64,000 nucleotides of DNA, taken from the NCBI GenBank assembly GCA_947579605.1, contig OX388322.1, forward strand, positions 8,928,001-8,992,000, given 5' to 3'. The translations under genes were made by a program, and so were the position numbers. Under the pieces are notes generated by a model, which was not told the DNA's origin, did no database searches, and saw only the letters and a list, made by a program, of their open reading frames with translations. Shown in pieces: positions 10,990 to 22,900 of the stretch. Position 1 is the stretch's first letter. The number at the start of each line of letters is the position of its first letter. Source of the DNA: Athripsodes cinereus (lineage: Eukaryota > Arthropoda > Insecta > Trichoptera > Leptoceridae).

Positions 10990-13900
10990 GTAAGATAGTT
11001 TTTGTGTAATCTTTATTATATATTCTTTATTATTTTTCGATTATACATGGTAAAACTTAATTTGTTTGCCGTTTCGTTCATGTATTAAAAACTAAAAATC
11101 ATACTGAGGATAAGCATAAAACGTGTCTTCAAAAGAAATAGTTCTTCATTATCCTAAATACTAATGGTATATTTATATGTATAAATATCCATGTCGAGAA
11201 AAACAAGTTTTGATTAAAACGTTCAAGTGTTCTCATCATGTATTGTTTTTTATTTTTTCATTCTTAACTGTACATAGAAAAATACATTCAAATTAATTAC
11301 AAACTATATACAGAAGACGAGTTTATCGCAAAGGCGCAATTTCTTCCAAACCTAACCCAAACATTTAATATATATCTATTGTATAGGTATTATATATTTA
11401 TTCAATAAAAACAAACTTTCAAAAAGCAAAACAAGCATCTGTGGGCGTAGTCAAAAAATACATTTAAGCGTTACGTTTTCGTTCAAACGCGGACGACGTT
11501 GCGAGAACGCGTCAATTTTCGTAGCTAAAATACACAAGTAGCTACGAAAATTGACGCGTTCTCGCAACCTCGTCTTGTTTTAACGAAAACGAAACGAAAA
11601 CTTAACGCTTAAATGTGTTTTGACTAGGCCTACTGACCTTGAAAAGTGTATAAAATAAACATAAAGAAAATACCTAGTTAGATTGTAAAATTAAGTCAAG
11701 TATAAATAAAATTTCCATACTATTAATATTATTATTATAATAATAATATAATCTTTATTTCATATTTTATACATACAATTACAATTCACATTTATCAAAT
11801 CACATATAAAGATATATACATAAAAACTGTGCAACCAACGAACGAAGCCCGTTAAGTCATTGAAATGACTTGTCAACAGGCTCCGCTCATCTCCACATCC
11901 AACTTATAACTAAAAAAAAAAGTTAAATACAACTATATTACTCTATAAATGCCTACAAATCCATTTAACACTCACACTACAGTTATATGTACATTTGCAT
12001 AATTATAATATTCGCTATTAATATTATTACATGTTCAATCGCTAGTAAACCCACCTGACTTTCATTAAACAATGTTCCTAAACACGAAATAGTAATTATT
12101 CTAATATCTCTTGATACTATTAACAATAATTATTATTATTAACATATCATTCTGAATATTGGCTCTGTTTGAATTTCAAACTACATATTATCTACCTATC
12201 CCTTTAATAAACAACAACATTTGTACGCACAGGCCGACCCTTCTCCATTACTTTAATTTCATTGTAGATTATGTTACCTACTGAAGTACAGCCCAAACCC
12301 AAATTAGAGAGAATAAGTAGATTAAGAATTTGCGAAAATGAGAACTTCATGATGAAGCGACGAAATTTCAAAATTTACTGAAAGAAAAATTTTAAGTCTT
12401 GTCATATTACACGATCTCCTGGAATGGCTAACAAAATTATCTTTGTTATACAAAAGAGATAATTGTTACGAATATGTTCCGAGAGTATTTCTTTATTTCA
12501 GTAGGCCTAGTCAAAACACATTTAAGCGTTACGTTTTCGTTTCGTTTTCGTTCAAACGTTGACGACGATGCGAAAACGCGTCAATTTTCGTAGCTACTTG
12601 TGTATTTTCGCTACGAAAATTGATGCGTTCTCGCAACCTCGTCTTGTTTTAACGAAAACGTTACGCTTAAATGTGTTTTGACTAGGGGCCAAGCTATGCT
12701 TTTGAGAACCTAGGCATTGGGAAATCCTCTTTAACAGTTCAGAATCTTTGTGTCAAGGATATATTCCAAAAACAAAAAAAGTTCAATTCTGAGAAAGTAT
12801 TTTTAGTATAGTACTTATCTATACTATTTGATGTTTGACATACTCATTAGTGACTTTAATTATTAATAATAAATAATCATTTTATTAGAAGATTTAAAAT
12901 GAAGTGTTACAAAGTTAATGCCGATTTAATCAATGATATATTTTTAGTGTGGATAAAATTATAACATAACATATTTTCTTTAGAAATTTACCATATTTTA
13001 CTATAATTTATGGTTGACAGTACAATAAAGAATATTTTCATTCTGCGCATGAAAATTTACTACCTACCGTATTTCCAATATTAATATTAAATAATTAATC
13101 GCATAAAGAACTTACTAAACTTTATTTCATAAGTTGTGATAAGTTTAAATCATCAAACACACATTTTGTAATTAATACAATTTGAATAATCATTTGTATT
13201 ACGAGATAACATCGGGATATTTTATTTACGAGGATGTTCAGTATTTGTATTCCTTCTGTAAGTTCAACTGAACCTTTCCAATAAATGACGCTTTACGTAA
13301 ATTTAACTAGCTTTAATCCTGGATTATCCAGAGGAAATCATGAAACTATAAAAAAAAATTCAATACAGCATAAGCAAGTTTTATAACTTGTAAACAAAAT
13401 ACAAATACACGTGATCAAGTCACGTAGTTCTTGGAACACCGCGTTTTCACCCATCTACTCTTTCAGATAAATAAACCTCATCCTTTTATCATGCATTCGC
13501 TCCACATATCCAAAACATTGCAACTTATTTACAGGAATTCTATCTACAACACTCTTCTCACATCCGCTTATTCTTCCAATATTAGACATGTATGTAGACA
13601 TTAGTGACTTATCTTTTAAAAACTGTTTTGTAAATAAAATAAATAAATAAATAAATAAGTATCCTCATTTTTCACTCTATCTCGCACCGTTTTACTAACT
13701 ATTCTTCTCAGTGATTGCATCTCCACAGCTAGTGTTGTGGAATTCTCAAGAAATAATTTTGAAGTAGAGAATTCTCGGAGAAAATATTTTTATTTTTTAT
13801 TTAACAGTATAATAATAATAAATTCTTTATTCAATCAATCAATAACAATGTACAAATGTTGGGACAATTTATCACCAATATGGCTACAATAAATTATGGA

Positions 13901-16900
13901 AACAAAAAAATGTTAGGTACCTACATAGAAAAAAGTGCTAATAACTGATGAAAAATCTTGATGTTTGACACCCCACGTACCCATATATAAGTTAAAAAAA
14001 TTGCAGGTACGTACATGGAAAAAAGTATTAATAACCTCTGATTTGGGCCTTAATTAAGGTGGTGTTGCTTAATCAGCCCCACAAATCTTTGGATCAATCA
14101 GGTTGGCTGCGAAGTGTACTGGGCGAAAGGTCATAACACCACTAAGAAAAATCTTGGAGAAATTTCTCGTTCTCGAGAAATTTCTTTGGAGAATTTTCTC
14201 TTCTCACATCACTATCCACAGCACAGAGAATTTGTATAGAGAGAATAACCAGTTTCCCCGTCACCTATTGAAAAATACTTAAATGAATATTAAGTATAGA
14301 TATTAAGTAACCTACATATGAATACACTCTAATATAAATTATCAATTCTACTTCTCTCTTCTCTATTCCAGTCACGTTATTCCAATTCCGTTCCAGTTGA
14401 TTTTGGAGTTGAGATTATCTACCAAGTCTACCGAGAGTAGAAACGCTTTTTACTTCCTACAATCTAACGAAGGGTTTATGTTATTAATTAGACTATAAAA
14501 GATCACTAATTTTTATTTAAAAGTAATTATTATTTCAAAAGATTATCATGCGTGAGATTGTTACATATATTCTACGTGTTACTTGTCCTGGAACGAATCT
14601 TTTATGAATCGTGATTTTCTCTTTCAATCGCGATCGCAATCGCAATCGATTTCAATCGCGCATTAAATTGATATTTAAATATTTTGACATAAAAATATTT
14701 AAATATTTTTATGTCAAAAAAAACCAACTGTACGTTCATTTTAAGCACTTTTTGGCCACTTCATTAGTAGAAAAAGGCAAAATGGTGTAGTTGTATTAGT
14801 TTGAATAAACACAAGCTGTTTGAGTTTTACTATATTTAATTACAGAAACCTGGTTTCGACATACAATGTAAAATGCTTTTTTGTAAGTCGAAACCAGATT
14901 ACTGTACCTACCTATTATAAATTATAGTAAAAAGTCAAATAGATACCAGGTGCCGGCAAACTCCCCTTTCACGACACAAACTTTTAGCTTACTGTGAAAG
15001 GTGTATAAGGTTGTATCTGGATGTATAAAAAAATCCAGATATATCTTTAAAAAAAAAAAGTTTTCGTTACTTCTATAAATTAATATGAGTTTTACAAAAT
15101 AGACGTCAACTCAATCAATCAGTAGTATATAGTTTAATTTTAAAAGATAATACATCCATTACACATGAATAATTCAAGAGTTTTTGTATTTATGTATATT
15201 GTGGAAATCTATTTTAATTTTAATTAAATAGAAATGTTGTTTAATTTCCATTATGTTAGATATAGCATCGGCGAAAACGTTCGGATTTAATATCTGAGGC
15301 TGCTGCAACTTAATTGTAGACATATTGGTGATAAATTTTCTCAACATTTGTACGTTGTTATTGATTGATTGAATAAAGTATTTATTTATTTAGATAACAT
15401 TATATCCATCCATATTATAAGTAGTTACGCCACACAATATTATATTTCAAACAAGAAAATTGAAAATAATACTCTCTTTGCCAATACTCTAACCAGAGGT
15501 ATATAATTATAATGATTATTTCTGAAAAACTCAGGAGAATCGGAAATTCTAATATGAGAATTATTGATTATGTTTATACCTTTACATACTACGGGGTAAT
15601 GGAGGATGTTTATATTTATATATAATGAGTTCTTATCTATCATTTTTAATTCCATGTCGAACAATTTTGTTTACGATTAATAAAAAAGTTGTTTCAATTA
15701 ATTCGAACAAAGTGTCTATATAAAATATTTTAAATTTTATATTATTTATGATTATATTTTTTTAAGGAAATTCCAATGTGACCTTAGGGTGACTTAATTC
15801 CAAAGCCCACCCTAATTTAATTAATTTTGTCTCTAAATGAGATTGCTAAAAGAGAAAGCATGTATGGAAATAAAATCCCAAAAATGAAATATTAATCCCT
15901 TAAATATCAAAATCTTCTTTCAAATTTTTCCCTCACTATTAAAAATCTTAATCACAATGAAAAATGTTGCGCGTAGGGCTCCTCCACTGTGTCCTATTCT
16001 TTGTTCCCTGTATTGTCCCTGCTGCAACCTCCCTCAGACGATCATACCAGCTTGATTTTATACGAATATGGCGTCTCCCATGTGGATAAGATTATTTTGC
16101 TAGGTGTAGAATCGTATTAATAGAAGATATCCGAGCGGTTGATAGGTCTCTATCAATATTGGTATACGACCTTTGCTTCTTATTTCTTCTACTCTGTTAG
16201 ACAATATTGTTCGTTTAAGATTATTTGTATTACGCCTTGCAACCTTTATAATAACTTAAAATGTATCTCTAATACAAAATAATAGACAATCTATCTATCT
16301 CTACCATAACAACATCTTTCATCAAGCGTGGTAGCTGGTAAACTAATTGCGTGTAATGAATATGCAGGTTTATATCACCGTCACAATAAAAAATAAGACA
16401 TTCATGATGGATGGCATGCCTAATCGCGAATCAATGAAGACGACAAACGTCTGAAATAAATGTGATGTTTTACGAAAAACTGTTTTTTTTCGGACACATG
16501 AATGCTAATAGAAAAGGGTGGGAGACCTATTCATTGCCTGGAATTCCACAGGGGATAACAGATAACTGAGTATCTATTCAAAACTCGGACAGATAACCAA
16601 CTTGGTTTTTATGTATTCCGGGATATGAAAAAATCACCATTCAACACAGAATAATATGCATCTTATCGGTTCAAATGCATTGAACATAGATTTTCACTTC
16701 CTAGAACACAATCAACTTGATTTAGTTAGGAAAATTGTACAAGAAGTTCAGATAAGAAATTATATTAGATTGCTTTGACTACTGTGTGGTATAATAAAAT
16801 ATTGTTTGGACTAACTTCAATTTATTTTACATGTTACAAAATTCTTACACGATAATTACAACATTACAAATTTAATTCAAATTACTAACCAATCAGATAT

Positions 16901-19900
16901 CTCAATTGGAGAACCATGTTTACACCATGTAACATTGTGCAAAATGTAATCGAAAGAAGTGAGAAAGGCGTCCCAACGCATACGAATTGGCTCTAGGCTG
17001 GCTTAAGTGATCACAATGTTACATTGTGTAAACATGGTTCTCCAATTGAGATATCTGATTGGTTATGTCATCTGCACCCAAATCCGGTTGAACAATAAAA
17101 AAATTAGTAAATAATTATTCAAAGACAAAAATTTAAGTGAATTCAACAACTGCTCTCAATGAACAAGGTTGACACATAAGTTCTGTAGGCTACCCCCTGA
17201 ACGGTGGTGTATAATGATACGGTGTGTAAAATTGTTTTGAATGATAAATTGGCAAAAATAAACATTGTTACATAATTTACAGTTTAATAAATTTTCAGTA
17301 CGACATTTTTCTTTTTATTAGCACATTTTGTTTGTCACCAGTCGTGTTATTGGACTTGTATCCAATCGTATATTTGAAGGTTTCGTGAAAATAATAGTAA
17401 ACATGACAATACTGTCAATAATACTACGCCAGGAAAGGAGGTGACGGCAATATTTTAAGTTGTACAGACGACGACATGACATTGGAATATATATATATAT
17501 ACGTACCAGTAACTGTGGACAAAGGAAAATGCGATGGGAAATATGGTGGTGTTACGTGTTTTACAGTAGCTTTACAAAATACCTCGTATAATAATATATT
17601 GTAAACTAAGGGCGTACTGAAATTTTTTAAGAAGATAGTAGTAGTCACAATAATTGTATTTTATGATTTTTGGTAAAATAAAAGTTTAAAAATAGACTTA
17701 AAAACAGGCTTTTTGTTTCCGGCATTTTCGATTCGATAAAGGTATTTACAAAATGTCCAATTTTTCCAATCTGCAGGGTTACTCTTGACAAAATCTAAAC
17801 ACGATCTTTATCTTAATCATACGACGCGTGAAGTGACTATTGGCCTTTTGGCGAAGTGACTATTGGTATTTTTATACACGCATACCGATCACGCGTTAGC
17901 GGTAGCGCGGTGTTTTTGACCATAGTCCCTTCGTGCGTCGTAAGATCAAGATCAAGACTAGATTAAGATCGTATTTAGATTGTGTCAAGAGTAGCCCTGC
18001 TGGTATAAAAAATAAGAAATAAATATTATTTAATCCAATGTTTAATGAGGTTGCCGGTGTGGCATGGAGGTAACGCTCTTGACTTTTAGTCACGAGGTCC
18101 TGCGTTCGATTCCCTGCCAGGGCAGATTGAAGAATCTCCTTTTTCAAATTGTCCTGGGTCTGAACTCCTGAAATATCCGGGCGTGAGATGGGTCTCTCTT
18201 CAATGTCCTGGGTCTGGGTGTTACATACATATGTGTTTAGTGTATTTAGTGTACATACGTGTTTAGTATATGTATATCGTCGCGTAAGTACTCATAATAC
18301 AAGATTCATAACTTAATTTGGGACTAGCTCGATCTGTGTGAATTGTCTATACATGTTATGTTATGATATATTAGGTCCTACTTTTGAAAGGGGGTCTAAG
18401 CTTTTCTCATACATGAAGAGTAGGTTCTACTTTGAGTGGCAGCACCTACCCTAGGTACGCCCATGTTATATAAACCTTTTTGTATTTTGCAACATTGTAA
18501 TCTGACATATTGTAATGGCTGTAAATCTATTTATTAGACTACGTATAAACTCACTGGAGTAAACAATAGATAAAATTGACGCTAAATTATTTATCGACGT
18601 TATTTTTACAATTGACCATTGTATGAGGATATATAATATGTAAATTTAACACATAAAGGTAGGGATGCGGGTTCAAGTCCCGTCGACATGACGTTGTCTT
18701 TTCTAAGCTTTATATTATGATGTGTTAAATTAACACTAAATTAATTTTTTTTATACGCGGCGGCAGAATTGCCATCCACACTTCTCAGCATTATACAACC
18801 AGATAAGTCTCCATTATGATCAGTCATGCTCACACAAAAACTTAACAGTCTAATGCCGGGAAAAATTCACCTATCCAGATATACAGGATATCAAAGGATT
18901 AGGCTCAAAACGCGGGATCAAAATACCAGCACTGTGCCTGAAATATCTGTGTTCAAAAACTTTTTTGAAAAAGTGTTTATTATAATAGATTTTAATGTAC
19001 AAATTAACCGGTAAATCTAATTTTTGTAAATTATTTATTAAAGATTTCGGAGTTACCCCTGTAGCTGACATGACTAAAGGTATTATATTATAAACGGACC
19101 TAGAATGCCAAATATTTTTTATTTCTCCTGCTAGTTCTGTATATTTACGTATTTTTTCTGCGACGGTTGTTTGTATATTATGTGTATTAGGAACAGCGAT
19201 GTCTATTATGTCTATTAATAGTAAAATATTTTTACAATAACTTGTATTGAAATATTAAAATTAATCCTACCGTATTTTTATCTGGTATCGTTTAGAAAAA
19301 CTAAGTAACTATTCGCAAACAAATCATTGGTAAATTTACCAACAATTTGTTTGCGAAAATTTAATATTATAGATTCGTACTAATGAATGGTTTGTACTAT
19401 CTCTGGTCCTGATCTGATAGTACGTACCAATGATTCGTTGTGAAATTTTGTTAGTATTTTTCTCAGTTGTCCCATGCCCGAATATATAATATGGATGTAT
19501 AGGAATATTAGCAACAAACAAGGTTTAAATTGGAAACCTTGGGACGAACAAAGAATTCTAGGATGGTTTCAGAAAAATGGAGACATTGAGATGAATATTT
19601 TTTTTTTGGATAGTTTCTGAAAATATGGGCTGATGGTATTATTCTTGTCAATGTTAAAAGCAAACAAAAGTAACCCAAGCAAGAATCATTTCTACATTGG
19701 AAAGATGACTTAGATGAAAGAATAAGAATATGTACCTGTAATAATTTTCCAGCAAATAATAAGTCTTTCCCACGTCTTTTTGTAAGTTTTCTGGTGTCGA
19801 AACTCACATATATAAGATAATTAACATCTGAAAATCAGCGATGAAGTACGTCACTTTTTCTGGATATCTTGTTTTTTTCATAAACAATGAGATAAATATC

Positions 19901-22900
19901 TGCATGTTTAATACATGCTGGTTACTTTATTTGCGGGAGATGCCGTGATGGTATATATGTATATATAGTAGACTTGTAATTATAGTTACCAAGGAACAAT
20001 ATCAATGGATACAAATTTGCAAAGAATTCAAAACTGAAATATTTGCATGCTTCTATAGCGAATATTCACAGATGTTTGCAAATGGGCAGATTTCAAAAAA
20101 TTTGTCTGTGACGAAATGGAAACTCATTTTTTTTATATTTTTATTTAGTCTTCATTATACGCAAATAAGTTAGAAAAAATACTAATTAAACTTAATCTGT
20201 ATATTTTATTATGATATTGGCAGGATTTTTACAATTATGAGGAAATTTATTTTGAGAACTGTTGAAAATTGTTCCGTTTCGTCACAAAGTTAGAATACAT
20301 ATTAAAGATAAAGTACGCTTTCTATATCGAAACAATGAATGGAATGGGAATCATAATAATAAAAACTTCATAGATTTTAGTTAGAAAATATCGGTTTTAT
20401 TGAGGGAAATTTTGTTTTTCAACATTAATATTCAGTTTCGTCACTATTATGTCTTAAACACTATCTAAAAGTATCTTTATTCCACACATTTGAGAAGAAT
20501 TCATATAATTTTGACTTAATAAGAAATAATAAGTTTTATTAAAAGATAATGATGTATAAATAATTTAGAGCTTTCCTAACATTTAAATAAGTAATCGTAA
20601 AAAATGAAGACAGTTGAAACTGGACGGTGACGCTTGTGGAAATCCGCGTGATTATTAGGAACAACTAAAGCGGGTTACACACTATGTTGTACACTTAAAA
20701 CTAATAAATTCAAATTCTTTTCAGCCTGTCTAACTGTTTAAGTCTCTGTAATTCGTGCTTTTCTGGATTGTCTTTTTTCAGTTTCTCCCTGTATCTTTTG
20801 GCACGTTCGGCTGCCGTGAGAGCCATAACTGCAAAGAAACACTACTATTTAGAAAACAAACACCTCTTGCAACAAAACTTCTATCATCCTGAACGATAAA
20901 AATGTCCACATAAAGTCTTTTACAACTTTTTTTAAACAACATTTTTAGGTTTTTTTTTTTTTTCAATATTTTTTACTGTCACTTCGTGATAGAACTCCAT
21001 AATCAATAAAGAATTATGATAAAAATATATAGTATTAAGTTCTATTATTATTTAAATAATAGAACTTAATACTATATATTTTTATCATAATTCTTTATTG
21101 AACATTTTTAGTGTTTTTTTTTTTAATTCTGTTGAATGACAATGAATGAATTTAGTTTTAAGTTTTCTAATATATTGCCCTTTAAATACTTTCATCAATT
21201 TTTGGGTATAAAATTAATTAATCACACTAAACTATTCAACTTAATCTGTGTAAGTTTAGCTTAATAATTCCATTTCGTCACGAATATGTTCCGCTAATAT
21301 ATCACGGGATGCCTACGTGACGCGATGGATGTGACTATTCACTGTCTCGATATAATAAAAACATTAATTAAAGCATTTAAAACAAAAAAACTGAAGAAAC
21401 TAACCTTTACTTACGTTATTTAATAGTTTATTTATAAATCTGAAATATCAAAACAGTAAAACAAACTCTTCTTACCTCAAAATATGCTGTGACTATATAG
21501 GAACAAAAATTTTAACCAACAATGCTGACAACTCTTTTGTCACGATTTTCTGTTGAACTGAATGAATAAACAACAAAATAGCGACGGCCATAGACAAAAA
21601 ATGTTTCCATACTAAAAAAAATAACTTTATATTCCTAGATTTTACTTTCGGAACCTGCACAATCTCCGTGACTATATAGGAATTTCCACTACACTTGGTT
21701 TTTGTGGATGAGAAGAAAACAGTATATTTTATATTTTATCGTATAAATACTATAGATTTCTTGAATGACATGTATCAATTAATTTAAGCTCTTTTTTTTG
21801 GTGTATAATACGTTTCATAATTAGTAGAAATTATTTTACTATAATGTTTTGAAGTTTGCGAAGTGTGTGTGGACAGAGACATTTTAGGGTTCAGTTTGCT
21901 CTTATTTTAGTTGGATTTTATAGATTATGATAGATTTGGATGATATTTTTAATATAATAAATAGTTTAAGTACTGTTTTCCATGTAATGAGGCCACAAAG
22001 TGCGAAAAAGTTAAAATTCATGAATATTATGGTAATGTACATTATTGGACAGTGCAATTTACCTAGGGACAATTTTTTTGAAATCCGCTCATATATTTAT
22101 TAGAGAATAAGAACGAATGCCAACAGGGATCATTCGACATGGTAACCCACCACCCTTTAAGGGAGATCTCCAACGCTGTAAGAAGAACAAATAATAATCA
22201 CAATCTACACGTTCATATATACAAATAAGAATTGTACCTATAAATAATAACGTAGTAAGCATAATATTTATTTCGAACAAACAAAGGTGATAAAAACATA
22301 CCCATCCTTATTATTTACAAAAAGAAATACCAATAACGAGGTGATCGTTATTCGGAGAATATTCACATACATAATATTAAATAGTGTTTGTACCTACACG
22401 TATTTGAGTTTTTTATGTATCCTCAAAAGACTATAACTTTACGAGAAAAGGAAAAAATAAACACAATATCGTATAAATTGTTTTAAAACTTCAACTAACA
22501 ATAATCTTAGTTTTAGTCAACTAACAATACTTAGTTTTTATTCGTGGAATTGATATTCATGTGAAAGAGGTATGTAAAATAATCTCAAAATTGATTTAAC
22601 ATCGCCATGAGATAAGTATCTCGTTTATCCTGAATCTCTTATTTTCTTTTGCACGAAAATGACGCCCTTTGTGTTCATATTTTATTTGGAGATAGCCCGC
22701 TGCCTTCAACATGTCAAATTCAATTCAATCAAAATATCTCGGGTTCAATACCTCCTGTTGCCAGTTCACTCCACCTTCTAGAACCAGCACATTATTTACT
22801 TTGAGTATTTTCGGGTTTGTATTTTGGTTTATTATAAACACAGTCTCATATTAATATGTTATTTAATAAAACTCAAATACAGATCTGACATCATCAAATT

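Noticed and set aside
16886..17065. Helitron or long pre-miRNA
   Set aside because: Terminal inverted repeats at both ends exclude a Helitron, and the large loop and perfect arms fit a TIR transposon better than a miRNA precursor.
18666..18690. Possible tRNA gene
   Set aside because: Only a T-arm-like hairpin is present; no acceptor pairing, D arm or anticodon arm.
19508..19807. 99-codon minus-strand frame
   Set aside because: No recognised motif and no codon structure distinguishable from the AT-rich background.
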